62,937 bases of DNA from a virus. The DNA lies in the IMG/VR virus record IMGVR_UViG_3300031774_000009, positions 1 through 62,937 of that record, one strand, 5' to 3'. This document shows positions 36,205-46,280 of this stretch, piece by piece. Under the pieces are notes generated by a model. The model saw only the letters and a list, made by a program, of their open reading frames with translations. It was not told the origin of the DNA and made no database searches. Numbering within the stretch: position 1 is the stretch's first letter; each line of letters starts with the position of its first letter. The position numbers and the translations under genes were made by a program.

Positions 36205-36656
36205 TATACAAGTTTTTTCAACATTACGGTGTAAAATTTAGTATCAAATAAACCATGACCTCTAAAATCACTATAAATAGAGAATTTTTGATTATCAAAT
36301 TCTACTCTTTTGGCTTCAGAAACGGTATCGTAATCTGAAGCTTTGATCTTCATTCTAACTAACCCTTCTGGAATATATACTTTAATCTGGTTGGGAGATC
36401 TAGATGCTGTAAAATAATCATCGCTCATTTGTGCGCCGTATTGTATACGAGCTTGGACTGTACTGCTTTGTTCTGTATAGGTGATAGGCGTGGTTGCCCC
36501 TGCATTTCCGTAGATAGAATTAAAGGATGAACTCGGGGTGGGCACAGTTACCACCGGATCTTTTATAACTGTAACGGGGCGAGAAAAGGTATCCGCCTGA
36601 TCATCCATTACGTCATGAAGTGCATTCTTATCACTGTCTGAAATTAAACTGGCCAT
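36204..36656 (-). CDS. Putative head-closure (stopper) protein
   Basis: A 150-residue protein, MASLISDSDKNALHDVMDDQ at the start. The latter half, with VQARIQYG, VRMKIKASDYDTVSEAKRVE and FDTKFYTVMLKKLV, is a beta-barrel-like pattern seen in stopper proteins. The start is ATG 36656, behind a perfect AGTGTATAAT motif; the longer frame begins inside that motif. It opens the inverted module. Confidence 0.55.
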   Translation of the reverse strand: MASLISDSDKNALHDVMDDQADTFSRPVTVIKDPVVTVPTPSSSFNSIYGNAGATTPITYTEQSSTVQARIQYGAQMSDDYFTASRSPNQIKVYIPEGLVRMKIKASDYDTVSEAKRVEFDNQKFSIYSDFRGHGLFDTKFYTVMLKKLV

Positions 36657-36672
36657 GTCTATATTATACACT
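36657..36672 (-). promoter_or_regulatory. Late-type promoter motif of the inverted tail module
   Basis: Minus strand AGTGTATAATATAGAC directly before ATG 36656: the motif with a perfect TATAAT 6 nt from the start codon, which implies a leaderless or nearly leaderless mRNA. Confidence 0.6.
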
Positions 36673-36726
36673 TTTTAAAAAACCTTTAGAAAAAAAGTAT
36701 ATATACAATATTATTTTTAAGCATTT

Positions 36727-37494
36727 ATGTTTAAAGAATTATATTCGTTCACAGTAACTGACACCCAAGAAATTGAGGAAAAATCTAAAGAAAAGCGCAA
36801 AAATGATAAGGGCGTGGAAGAAGAGATTGAAGTTACAAAAAAAGTAGAAAAAGAGATTCCAGTAAAATTTATTCTTAAAGAGCCGAGCCGCCGTGAATTA
36901 GAAGAGGCAGATATGGAGTATTCTATCGAAATGAGCCGTTGCATAAAAAAGGGAATTTTGACAAAAGCCATGTTGGCCAAGAAATATTCTGATACTGGCG
37001 GGCTACTCTCAGAAAGTGATGCTAATAAATTAGTTGATTTATATGCGGAATTAGCTGATCTTGAGGGAGAATATACAAAAAAGACTTTAGCAAACAGAAA
37101 TGTTAAAAGGTTACCCGCTGCGACTAAAAAACAAATCGATGCTTTGGCTGCAAAAGTTGCAATTTGTCGCCGAGATATTGTTACACTTGAGGCTTCGTAT
37201 CAAACTTTATTTGGTCATACTGCCGATACCAAAGCCCAAAATAGAATTATTTTATGGTATTTGACTCATTTAACATATATCGTAAATAAGGAAAATGAGG
37301 AGCTGGTATATTTTCAAGGGGATACTTTTGAAAGTAAAGTGGATAGTTATTATGAAAAAGAAGAAAGTGGAGATTCTCTTTTCGCTGCGGCATCGGGAAA
37401 ATTAACTTCTGTATTAAGCTATTGGTATTTTAGCAATAGCCCTTCTAAAGAAGATTTCGATAAAATTATAGATGACATCGACCAACCCAGCTAA
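36727..37494 (+). CDS. Tail assembly chaperone-like protein
   Basis: A 255-residue protein, highly charged (EIEEKSKEKRKNDKGVEEEI) with a helical middle; it lies directly before a second protein and the tape measure. Two-gene chaperone pairs that precede the tape measure are normal in siphoviruses. An A/T-rich AAGTATATATACAATATTAT stretch lies upstream. It overlaps the next gene by 23 nt. Confidence 0.6.
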   Translation: MFKELYSFTVTDTQEIEEKSKEKRKNDKGVEEEIEVTKKVEKEIPVKFILKEPSRRELEEADMEYSIEMSRCIKKGILTKAMLAKKYSDTGGLLSESDANKLVDLYAELADLEGEYTKKTLANRNVKRLPAATKKQIDALAAKVAICRRDIVTLEASYQTLFGHTADTKAQNRIILWYLTHLTYIVNKENEELVYFQGDTFESKVDSYYEKEESGDSLFAAASGKLTSVLSYWYFSNSPSKEDFDKIIDDIDQPS

Positions 37495-38464
37495 TGTTAA
37501 TTTTAGACACATCTTCAGGGACGTAGTTTTTGGTTGGTCTCAAATTATTCATGACGAACGAGCTGCCTATTTAAAACATCTTTCTGTTTTTGATCAGGTA
37601 GATATTGAAGACGTTCGGGATTCTTTTTATGAAAAAGCTAAAAAAAGAGGCCTTCCTTCGGAAGAAGAAGCTTTAGAGCGCCTTCATGAAGAAGAATTGT
37701 GGACCTCTCAAGATGAAGCTAAAATCATCGAACAAAAAAATTATTTAAAAAATGTAGAAACTTCAAAAAAACAATTATTTCTTAAAAAAGAAATAGATCG
37801 CGCTAACGAAGATATTCAAGAAGCGCAGAAGAAGTTAGTTGAGCTACAGTCTGAAAAAGCTGGTTTGTTAGGGCAAACATGTGAAAAGTACGCAGAATCT
37901 CGTGTTTCAGACCATTATGTTATTAGATCCCTCTATAAAGATAGTAAATTAAAAGAGACCTACTACTCTGAAGATGAAGTTGATGAGATGAGTCGAAGTG
38001 AAATGAGCTCTATCGTTAAGCTTTATAATGAGAGTTATAGTTCTTTTGATGACAATAAAATTCAACAAGTTACTCTTCAAGATTTTTATCAACCTTATTT
38101 GCCTTTCTGCGAGAATGTAAGCAATATGTTTACAAAGCCTTTGTTTGAGCTTTCTTTAAATCAGGTAAAATTAATTATCTACAGTCGAATGTTTAAAAAC
38201 ATTTTTGAAAATTATCCTAAAATACCAGAGAGGATAAAAAAAGATCCAGAAAAAATCATAGATTATGTCAATGCCCAAGAAAAAGCTAAGGACAATCTAC
38301 AGAATATGGACAAAGAGGGCGCTTCCACCATTATGGGTGCTAACAAAGAAGATTATGATTATTTAGGTATTGAAGGTAGCGGCAATACAAGCCTTTCTTC
38401 AAAACTAAAAGAAAAAGGTGGGAAAATGGACATGAAAGACTTAATGGACGTATTAAAGAGCTAA
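37472..38464 (+). CDS. Second tail assembly chaperone-like protein
   Basis: A 330-residue charged helical protein with a coiled-coil middle (KKEIDRANEDIQEAQKKLVE). The ATG at 37472 lies inside the previous gene in the +1 frame, a 23-nt overlap. This resembles the overlapping G/GT region of lambdoid phages, but here a separate start exists and no clear slippery sequence is seen. Confidence 0.6.
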   Translation: MTSTNPANVNFRHIFRDVVFGWSQIIHDERAAYLKHLSVFDQVDIEDVRDSFYEKAKKRGLPSEEEALERLHEEELWTSQDEAKIIEQKNYLKNVETSKKQLFLKKEIDRANEDIQEAQKKLVELQSEKAGLLGQTCEKYAESRVSDHYVIRSLYKDSKLKETYYSEDEVDEMSRSEMSSIVKLYNESYSSFDDNKIQQVTLQDFYQPYLPFCENVSNMFTKPLFELSLNQVKLIIYSRMFKNIFENYPKIPERIKKDPEKIIDYVNAQEKAKDNLQNMDKEGASTIMGANKEDYDYLGIEGSGNTSLSSKLKEKGGKMDMKDLMDVLKS

Positions 38465-38468
38465 AAAA

Positions 38469-38480
38469 AGTGTATAATTT
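38469..38480 (+). promoter_or_regulatory. Late-type promoter motif AGTGTATAATTT
   Basis: The motif lies 11 nt before ATG 38492 of the tape measure gene. Confidence 0.55.
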
Positions 38481-38491
38481 TTATTGAAATT

Positions 38492-41400
38492 ATGGCTATA
38501 GATTTAAAAGCAGGTATTGATCACGCAGCTTTTGTAAAAGATGTTGAGCGCGGAATGCGTAAAGCCAACGCGGCAATGTCCAAAAGGGGCAATACTTTAA
38601 AATTAAAAATTGATGACAAAGGTTTTCGTCAGCCATTAGGCAGAATTACAGGCGACTTAAATATGTTTGATTCAGCTTTGGCTGCTTCAAATGCTCGTGT
38701 TATTGCTTTCGGTGCTTCTACTGCCGTGATAGGAGGTATCTCTAAAGCCTTCAAAGAATTAGCTAAAACTACTATTGTGGTAGCAAAACAGTTTGCAGAT
38801 ATTAATCGTATTTTATCGTTAAGCAATAAAAACTTTGAAAAATTTGGAAATAAACTTTTTGAAATTAGCAAAAAGAATGCAACAGGTTTTCAAGATACCA
38901 CTAAAGCAGCATTAGAATTTGCTCGACAAGGTCTAAAAACAGAAGAAACATTAAAAAGAACTAGTGATGCATTAACTTTAGTTCGTTTAACAGGAATTAA
39001 TGCGGACAAGGCTGTGGCAACATTAACTGCTACAGTTAATGCTTTTGAAGGAACAATGCTTACTACAACAACTGCTGTTAATAAATTTGTAGCGGTTGAA
39101 ACTAAGTTCGCTGTAGGTGCACGAGATTTGGTTGAAGCTATTGGTCGTGTGGGTTCTTCGGCAAGAGACGCAAAAGTAGGATTTGATGAATTGAATGCGA
39201 TGGTTACTTCGGTACAGCAAACCACTGGTCGAGGTGGCGCTGTTATTGGTAACGCCATGAAAACTATTTTTACGCGTTTACAACGTCAAAGTACCCTTGA
39301 AGCCTTGGAATCTTACAACGTAGCTGTTAGAGATATACAAGGTAACACGTTACCAGCTATGCAGATCCTTGATAATTTTGCACAATCTTATGCTGGTCTG
39401 GCTGACGCTAGCCAATCGTACTTAAGAGAGCAAGTAGCGGGTGTTTTCCAAGCAAATATTCTTTCAGCTATACTAAAAGATTTAAACAAACAGCAATCTA
39501 CCTATGGTAGCGCTTTAGATGTCTCAACAAAAGCTACAAATGAAGCTAATCAAGCTACAGCCGAATTAAATAGAACTTTATCTGCATTGGTAGACCAAAC
39601 AGGCTTAGAGTTCCAAAGGCTTCAACAAAATATTGGTAAAGCTACATTCGAACCTATTGCTAAAGAATTACTCGCCCCATTAAAAGGTTTGATGAAAGGC
39701 ATCAATGATCTAATTGACGGTGAAGGAGCTGGAAGTGAAGTTGCTAATGGCCTTTTAAAAGGAATAAGGAATGTATTAGGTGGGCCGGGCTTGGTGGCCG
39801 CATTAGGTTTAATTGGAAAAGTATTTTTAAATACTACTAGCTATATTTTGAAATCATTACCAGCGCTTGCAGGTATAACAACTGAAACTCAAAAACGAGC
39901 TACTTTAGAAAAACAAGTCGAAAGTATTTTACAAAGAGAATCTGGTTTAGCGTTGGCTATACAAGGCTACACAGGCAACACAGCAATGCAGGCTCAGTTG
40001 TTAGCTGATTACGCTCAAATGGCGGCAGATGATATGGATCGTCAAGAATCATCAGTTGCAAATATAGCTGCTACTTTAATGAGAATGCCTAAAGGGTCAC
40101 TAAATGTTGCGGCAGTTACTACCGGTAAAGCAGGAAAAAGAGGAGCGTCTGGTTTTATTCCGGGAATGGCTGGAGAAGTTCATGATATTAAAAGAGGCGT
40201 AGGAGGGGTGAGTTCTTCAGCTAAACCAGTTACGATTCCTAACTTTGCTTTTGGCGGTGGAGTTCGTGGAACTATGATTGCCAACACTGGAGAACATATA
40301 GTTCCCAACTTTAAAGGCGGGGGCTCTGCTATTTTTAATCCTAATATGATTGCACAGTATGGAATGCCTGCTGGGGCAAAACCAATCAGGGGAGCTGGTG
40401 GATATGTGCCTAATTTTGTTGATGTAAACAAGGCAAATGCTGGGCAGATGGCTAGTGCCGCTGGTATTACTCAATCATCACACCCTTCTTTATTTACAAA
40501 AACTGGAGCTATTCGGGTTGGGGCGTTGCGTTCAAATCTAGAAAGAAAAAGCGGGGCAAAAAGCTCCAAAGGAAGATTTTTTGATGCTCGGCAAAAGGCT
40601 CATATGTTTGTTCCTCAAGCTGGATTTAAAATGGAGAACTATCCTTATGTATTTGGACCGAATAGTTCAATGCAAAAAATGTCGTCCACGGTATCTAAGG
40701 ATGGAAAGCCTGTTGATGGAATGCTTTTGAATGCTTATGGGCCTAGTCTTACAGCTAGCAAAAGAGTACAAAAAGGAGGGAATCTAGCTAAAGTTGAAGA
40801 TATTTTAGATGACTCATTACGTATAGCTGCTGAAAATGTAATCATGGCTTACAGTCCCGCGCTTCATAGTGGCAGACCGGTTAATAAAAAGAAAGTAGAA
40901 GGTTCATTTTTAAAAGAAGGTGGGGCTGGTGCGATGGGCGCGTTCAAGGGTGCACTTTTTGAAGCTGTTGTAGACAGATTAGTAGGCCAACAATACGAGA
41001 AGGGAAAACAAAATAGTTCCACTTTAGATATATTATTGTCAGGCAAAGCAGGTAAAAATGCTGAAGATCTTTTTGGTATAACTGGTACAGCAGTAAATGC
41101 AACACACGCAGATGCCAAGTCAAGCTGGTCATCAGGCAACAGAACAAAAATTACCGAACAAATTATGAAGAACTTCGGTAAGTCTCTACCTATTACCATG
41201 GGAGCGGCTGCTAGAGGTTATGTGCCTAACTTCGCCGCACTTGGAGATTCCGTAGAAAGAGAATTAGCCGCTGGAGTTCCTATGGGATCTATTCGGGTAG
41301 GACGATCAAGTAGATTGGCCGGCCCTAATAATCCTGCTGGTCTAGGCGTTACAAATACGCGCGATGAGCCTAGAGGTTTGGCAGATGTAGTTGGAGCTTC

Positions 41401-44400
41401 AAGAGGTTACGTTCCTAATTATGTTGATCCTATGGGAGTAGATGTTAGTGGAGTAGTAGGAAAAACTAATAAGCAATTAGCCGGCCTAAATAATGGTTTC
41501 ACCAGATTCCAGAGAATACTAGATAAAGTGGCTTTAAAGTTATCTAAAAAAGAAATAACTGAAACCCAAGCGATGAGAGCTACTCAGCGTTTAGGGTCGG
41601 CTGCAGGCAAAAGTGGAGCGGCATTAACTACATTACAGGCCAGAGTTAAAACCACATCCTCAGCTATGGCAATTGCTGGGAAAAAACCTAGCTCTGCCGG
41701 AGGTGGTATGGGAGGTATGGGAGGAATGGCGGTTGGCATGGGGCTTTCAATGGGGCTTCCTATGGCTGCTGGCGCAATGGAGCAGGCCGGATTTAGTCGT
41801 GATACGACCGGGGCAATGAATATGGCGGGTACTGGAGCTGCTATTGGTATGTTGGCTGGTCCATGGGGCGCTGCTGCTGGAGCTGCTGTAGGAGCCCTTG
41901 GCAGTCTTGCGGTTTCAAGCTTAAGGGTAGGCGCAAGAATGGATGAACTTGAAGCAGAATTTACTGAGTTTGAAAAAACTTCCAAAGAGCAGAATAGCGC
42001 GGCCCAAAATATTATCAAAGCTCAAGAAGAAATTAATAATCCTACTTCAGCAGACGCACTCAAAGCAGCACAAATAGCACTAAAAGATAATTTTGAAAAA
42101 ATCAAAGGCACACAACTGGAAAAGAATTTTAAAGCGGCAGGCACCAATGTAGATGAGATGACTGTTGCGTTGAAGTCATTTACGAGCGGAGTTGTGGCTG
42201 AACGTACAGGTCGTCAAACCATCAGGGCAGCAAATAAGTTTGGCTTTCAAGATCGAGTATTAGGCAAGGGAAACAATATGATGGCCCTTACGTCTGATCT
42301 AAATCAGCCTACAACAGAGGAAGGTATATTGCGCAAAAATAAAGCCCTTACCGTAGCCGGTTATGGCAAAAAAACTCAAACGGCATTCGTCGATGAATTT
42401 AAAGACTTTTTTGAAATATTAGATTTTAATGCAGAGGAAGCTAAAGAGATCTCAACAATAGCTCGTGGTGTTAAAGAATCACCAAATGATGTATATGACT
42501 TAACTAGGAAATTTCTTGAGCTTCGAGAAGACATATTCGATGATATGTTTCTGGACGAAAAACTTTTTAAGAGTAAGCCGGGGGAGGCTAAGAGTAACGT
42601 ATTTCAGAGAGTTGCATCTCTTTTCAAGGGTGACGCTTTTGTTGAGTCACTTGGCGATATGGAAAATATTATGATTGGTGTTATGAGAGCAGCAGCAGAA
42701 GCAAAAGCAGCAGAGGATGCAAGCGACAAGCAATACAAACTCGTCAAACAACTTGAAACAAGCTTTACAGCAATTAATAAAGACTTAGATGTTTCTATAA
42801 ATGCTATAAAAGATACCCCAATAGCGAAATTTAAAGATGCTTTCAAAACTCTAAATAGTGCTTTATCTAAAATTGGCTCAGACATTAGAAATGTAGTAGG
42901 AGATCAAGTGGGAGCAACAAGGTTCAGAGCAGACGCAACTAATAGACAGAGAGTTTTAGATAATAGAGCTACTCGTCAGAAATTTGGTATAACTCAACAA
43001 AAAAGTTTACGTACTGCTTTTGACAAAGCTTTCCCTCAAGGAAGTGCTGAACTAGGAGCTTATGAAGACATTTCTAAAACGCTACTAACTAACCCAGCCA
43101 AAGCCACACAAATGCTAAAGTTGACTACAGGACCTCGACCTTCTGCGCCCGGAATAGCCGGTGAGTTACAAAGAAGGGCAGCGCCTAATATGGGAGTGTT
43201 TGCAAAGTCAGGTACAGAGCTTCCTAAAGCGCAAGATTTTAGAAATGCTGCAGCCGCGCTTATAAGAGCTTATGAAATTCAAGAAGCAAATATAGCAGCT
43301 CAAGGAACCGTTATTTCAGCAGAGCAAAAAATAGAAGAAATAAAAGCGAAAAATTTAGTTCAAGAGCGCGATCTACAAAAAGCCCAAAAGCTTTCTTTGA
43401 GTGAAAGAGAAAATCTCAATAAGTTAGAGCAAATGCGCCTGCAACAAGAAATAAGCATGATGCAAAAAAGATCTCAAGATCCTGCTGCATCTAGAGGTTT
43501 AACAAATCGACAAAATACAGCGCGTTTATTTGCTGATCAAAGAGCTGTTTTACAAAAACAAATTCTAATGGATGAAGCTCGCGTTAAAGCAGATAACGTT
43601 AATTTAAAGATGGAATTTGAGATGCAAAAAACTTTGATTCAATCTAATTTAGCTTTAATAGGGGCTGACGAGAAATTAATAGAAGCAACTGAAAAATTAG
43701 GTGCTATTATAATAGGAGAAGGTCTTGGCAAGGAATTTGATAAAGGAGGAGAGATGAGGGTAACAGGAGCGGCTGCTGCTTTGGCAGGCGGTGCCAGCAA
43801 TTCTGATATTCGTCAAATGTATATTGACCAAAATTTGAAAAAAATGGGTTTTACTGGTATTGGTTCGTCAGGAGGAAGCGCTGCTGTTGGAGGCGCTGGC
43901 GGATCAGGAAGCGCTCAAGGTGCTATACAAAAAGAAATCAATCAATTAGAACAACAATACAATCAAGATGTTGAAGGGAATAACGATCAACTACTTAAAA
44001 GAATTGAATACTTAAAAGAACAATTAAATTTAGATGAAAAGATAGGAAACCGCGAAGCTAAGCGCAATACCGAATTTTCAGCAGGACTACAAGATGGTTT
44101 TGATAAAGTATTTCAAGACACAGATTTAATCTTCAATAAATTAGGCAAAGATTTACCTACCGCTTTCAAAGATGGAATGGTTGGAGCTATGGAAAGTGCA
44201 ATGGACAAAGCTGATAGTTTTGGTGATGCAATGCGAGGAGTGGCTATTGATATGTTAAAAATGATGCGTAGAGCTGCACTTGAATCTTCAATGAGTAACT
44301 TGACCAGTTTGATGGGAATGGGCATAAGCCCCGGATTTCGCAACTCTGGACTTCAAAATGGTGCATTTGTACCGGGATCTGGAACGGGCGATAAAGTGCC

Positions 44401-45313
44401 TTCTCTATTAGAGCCGGGCGAGTATGTAATGAATCGTAAGGCCGTTAAAGGTATTGGTAGAGCTAATTTAGATAAAATGAATTTCGGCGCTTTCCCTCGT
44501 TTCGCTAATGGGGGAAGCATGGGATTAGATGAGAGTGTGCACAGCAGCAGAATGAGTGGATATTTTCTTGCATCAGATAATCCAGAATTAGCTGAAGCAC
44601 GCGAAGCTGAAAGAGAACGTTTAGCGAAGGAGGCTGAAAAAAAGGCCCAAAAGAAACAACTACTTTCTACTTTCTTGAGTACAGTAGCTAGCATGGGGGT
44701 TGGTAAATTAATGGGTATGGCAGCAGGAAAATTTGGTGCAAAAAATCCCGCTACTGTTGGAGGTCCGGGCGACAAAACAATGCATCGTAATATTGGAAGT
44801 GGTGGAGCTTTTTACTCTGAATCTGCTGTTGCCGGTAGGCCCGAAACTGCTTTTGATAGTTGGAAAGGATGGGGGCCGGGAAATGCAAGAGGAGGTCATA
44901 TAGGTTCAGGGTTTACCAATCGCGATAGTGTTCCAGCTTACATGGCAGGCGGCGAGTTTGTAATGAACAATCGGGCGGTGCGCAAGTACGGTCTTGGATT
45001 CATGGGTCGTTTAAACGGAGGTGTTATTCCAACAATGCAAGCTGGAGGGGGAGTTGACGCTGCGCCATTAAACGCTCAAAGTGGAGCTAATACTAACAAT
45101 ATATCCATCAATGTTAGCATGGGCGGCAGTGGAGGGGGAGGTCAAGGAGCCTCTGAGTCCGCCGGCAACGCTAATGCAAGTGAACAATCTAATGTGGATC
45201 AAGCCACAAAAGGAAAAGAAATGGCAGAAAGAATTCGAGCTGCGGTCCTTGAAGTAATTGGACAAGAACAACGTTTAGGCGGATCTTTAAGTAAAAAAAG
45301 TAGAACACCATAA
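38492..45313 (+). CDS. Tape measure protein
   Basis: A 2273-residue protein, the ruler that sets tail length and is probably injected. The N-terminal about 350 residues show the tape-measure core (TTKAALEFARQGLKTEETLK; TGRGGAVIGNAMKTIFTRLQ). Short repeats such as GYVPNF/GYVPNY and VPNF occur several times between residues 580 and 980. A Gly/Ala/Met-rich hydrophobic part lies at about 1080-1150. Coiled coils fill 1620-1720. Twice near the C-terminus a GEYVMN/GEFVMN motif appears. At about 1.5 angstrom per residue the tail would be near 340 nm. Confidence 0.9.
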   Translation: MAIDLKAGIDHAAFVKDVERGMRKANAAMSKRGNTLKLKIDDKGFRQPLGRITGDLNMFDSALAASNARVIAFGASTAVIGGISKAFKELAKTTIVVAKQFADINRILSLSNKNFEKFGNKLFEISKKNATGFQDTTKAALEFARQGLKTEETLKRTSDALTLVRLTGINADKAVATLTATVNAFEGTMLTTTTAVNKFVAVETKFAVGARDLVEAIGRVGSSARDAKVGFDELNAMVTSVQQTTGRGGAVIGNAMKTIFTRLQRQSTLEALESYNVAVRDIQGNTLPAMQILDNFAQSYAGLADASQSYLREQVAGVFQANILSAILKDLNKQQSTYGSALDVSTKATNEANQATAELNRTLSALVDQTGLEFQRLQQNIGKATFEPIAKELLAPLKGLMKGINDLIDGEGAGSEVANGLLKGIRNVLGGPGLVAALGLIGKVFLNTTSYILKSLPALAGITTETQKRATLEKQVESILQRESGLALAIQGYTGNTAMQAQLLADYAQMAADDMDRQESSVANIAATLMRMPKGSLNVAAVTTGKAGKRGASGFIPGMAGEVHDIKRGVGGVSSSAKPVTIPNFAFGGGVRGTMIANTGEHIVPNFKGGGSAIFNPNMIAQYGMPAGAKPIRGAGGYVPNFVDVNKANAGQMASAAGITQSSHPSLFTKTGAIRVGALRSNLERKSGAKSSKGRFFDARQKAHMFVPQAGFKMENYPYVFGPNSSMQKMSSTVSKDGKPVDGMLLNAYGPSLTASKRVQKGGNLAKVEDILDDSLRIAAENVIMAYSPALHSGRPVNKKKVEGSFLKEGGAGAMGAFKGALFEAVVDRLVGQQYEKGKQNSSTLDILLSGKAGKNAEDLFGITGTAVNATHADAKSSWSSGNRTKITEQIMKNFGKSLPITMGAAARGYVPNFAALGDSVERELAAGVPMGSIRVGRSSRLAGPNNPAGLGVTNTRDEPRGLADVVGASRGYVPNYVDPMGVDVSGVVGKTNKQLAGLNNGFTRFQRILDKVALKLSKKEITETQAMRATQRLGSAAGKSGAALTTLQARVKTTSSAMAIAGKKPSSAGGGMGGMGGMAVGMGLSMGLPMAAGAMEQAGFSRDTTGAMNMAGTGAAIGMLAGPWGAAAGAAVGALGSLAVSSLRVGARMDELEAEFTEFEKTSKEQNSAAQNIIKAQEEINNPTSADALKAAQIALKDNFEKIKGTQLEKNFKAAGTNVDEMTVALKSFTSGVVAERTGRQTIRAANKFGFQDRVLGKGNNMMALTSDLNQPTTEEGILRKNKALTVAGYGKKTQTAFVDEFKDFFEILDFNAEEAKEISTIARGVKESPNDVYDLTRKFLELREDIFDDMFLDEKLFKSKPGEAKSNVFQRVASLFKGDAFVESLGDMENIMIGVMRAAAEAKAAEDASDKQYKLVKQLETSFTAINKDLDVSINAIKDTPIAKFKDAFKTLNSALSKIGSDIRNVVGDQVGATRFRADATNRQRVLDNRATRQKFGITQQKSLRTAFDKAFPQGSAELGAYEDISKTLLTNPAKATQMLKLTTGPRPSAPGIAGELQRRAAPNMGVFAKSGTELPKAQDFRNAAAALIRAYEIQEANIAAQGTVISAEQKIEEIKAKNLVQERDLQKAQKLSLSERENLNKLEQMRLQQEISMMQKRSQDPAASRGLTNRQNTARLFADQRAVLQKQILMDEARVKADNVNLKMEFEMQKTLIQSNLALIGADEKLIEATEKLGAIIIGEGLGKEFDKGGEMRVTGAAAALAGGASNSDIRQMYIDQNLKKMGFTGIGSSGGSAAVGGAGGSGSAQGAIQKEINQLEQQYNQDVEGNNDQLLKRIEYLKEQLNLDEKIGNREAKRNTEFSAGLQDGFDKVFQDTDLIFNKLGKDLPTAFKDGMVGAMESAMDKADSFGDAMRGVAIDMLKMMRRAALESSMSNLTSLMGMGISPGFRNSGLQNGAFVPGSGTGDKVPSLLEPGEYVMNRKAVKGIGRANLDKMNFGAFPRFANGGSMGLDESVHSSRMSGYFLASDNPELAEAREAERERLAKEAEKKAQKKQLLSTFLSTVASMGVGKLMGMAAGKFGAKNPATVGGPGDKTMHRNIGSGGAFYSESAVAGRPETAFDSWKGWGPGNARGGHIGSGFTNRDSVPAYMAGGEFVMNNRAVRKYGLGFMGRLNGGVIPTMQAGGGVDAAPLNAQSGANTNNISINVSMGGSGGGGQGASESAGNANASEQSNVDQATKGKEMAERIRAAVLEVIGQEQRLGGSLSKKSRTP

Positions 45314-46278
45314 TGGCTAATAACGCTTCACCAAGCTATGAACAAATCTTCTATCTGGGAGGCGATAACGCTCTTAGTCGAACAGGAGTGTCGGGTATCC
45401 GCAATATCAGTGCGGGCTATAGTGTTGGGCAAAAGAAGGTTCGAGCTTTAGGCGCAGGGTTTATCCGTGAAATAATAGCCGAACCTTTGCGTGGCGAGTT
45501 ATCCATGACTCGAGATTTACTTTATCAAGATCCGGTTTTGGGTCTGACAGGAGAGTCTCCCGTTTCTGGCACATTATTATATGATGTGGAAATGAATGGA
45601 GCTGAAAAAGTTTATGGCTTTAATACTGGTTATCTGACTAGTTATAGTATAAATTGCGATGTTCAAGATGTCCCTACAATAGAGACAACGTTTGCTGTTT
45701 TTGGCCAGATGGGGAGCGGTGAAAGATACGGTGAATTAGACTACTCGGGCACCGCTCCTCTTCAAAATTTAGGTTTCGTTAATCACGAAGCTGTATTTTT
45801 AACTTTTAATGGCTCGGGGACAAATCGAGCTGTATCGGTTTCCCAAACTTACGATATTAATCGTGTCCCTATTTATACATTAGACCAAAAAACTGACGAA
45901 AGTTATTACACTCCATCTCAAGTAATAACAGAATATCCCATTGAAATTACTACTAATTTAACAATAGAAATGGATGATTATGAAACTGCGAATATGATAG
46001 ATAATATCCGTAGTGGTAATTATCAAACAATTGGGGTTGAAATTCGATTAGGAAGAAAAGAAGACACATTAGATGGCAATACTAATATACCCGCAGTTAC
46101 GGGCAATTTATGCTTAAATGATAACGTAGGTAACTGTTTGGGCGATGATGGTGATGGAATAACAAGATATGAATTTTTAAGCACAACAGGGCATTTAGTC
46201 TCAGAAAGTATTGAGTCTGCCGTGGATGGTGTTTTAAGTGTAAATTTAGAATTTAAAGACTACTACAACAAAGATTAA
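45313..46278 (+). CDS. Tail tube-like protein
   Basis: A 321-residue beta-rich protein, MANNASPSYEQIFYLGGDNA at the start. Segments such as SGIRNISAGYSVGQKKVRAL and IETTFAVFGQMGSGERYGEL resemble tube or distal-tail proteins. It begins inside the stop of the tape measure (TAATG). It appears to be a second, smaller tube-like or distal tail protein. Confidence 0.55.
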   Translation: MANNASPSYEQIFYLGGDNALSRTGVSGIRNISAGYSVGQKKVRALGAGFIREIIAEPLRGELSMTRDLLYQDPVLGLTGESPVSGTLLYDVEMNGAEKVYGFNTGYLTSYSINCDVQDVPTIETTFAVFGQMGSGERYGELDYSGTAPLQNLGFVNHEAVFLTFNGSGTNRAVSVSQTYDINRVPIYTLDQKTDESYYTPSQVITEYPIEITTNLTIEMDDYETANMIDNIRSGNYQTIGVEIRLGRKEDTLDGNTNIPAVTGNLCLNDNVGNCLGDDGDGITRYEFLSTTGHLVSESIESAVDGVLSVNLEFKDYYNKD

Positions 46279-46280
46279 AA

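Noticed and set aside
37440-37494. Programmed frameshift joining the two tail chaperone genes
   Set aside because: No canonical slippery heptamer is seen in the overlap, and the second gene has its own ATG at 37472.
38629-45271. Long minus-strand open frames opposite the tape measure
   Set aside because: They are mirror frames of a repetitive Ala/Gly-rich gene and lack promoters and start signals.
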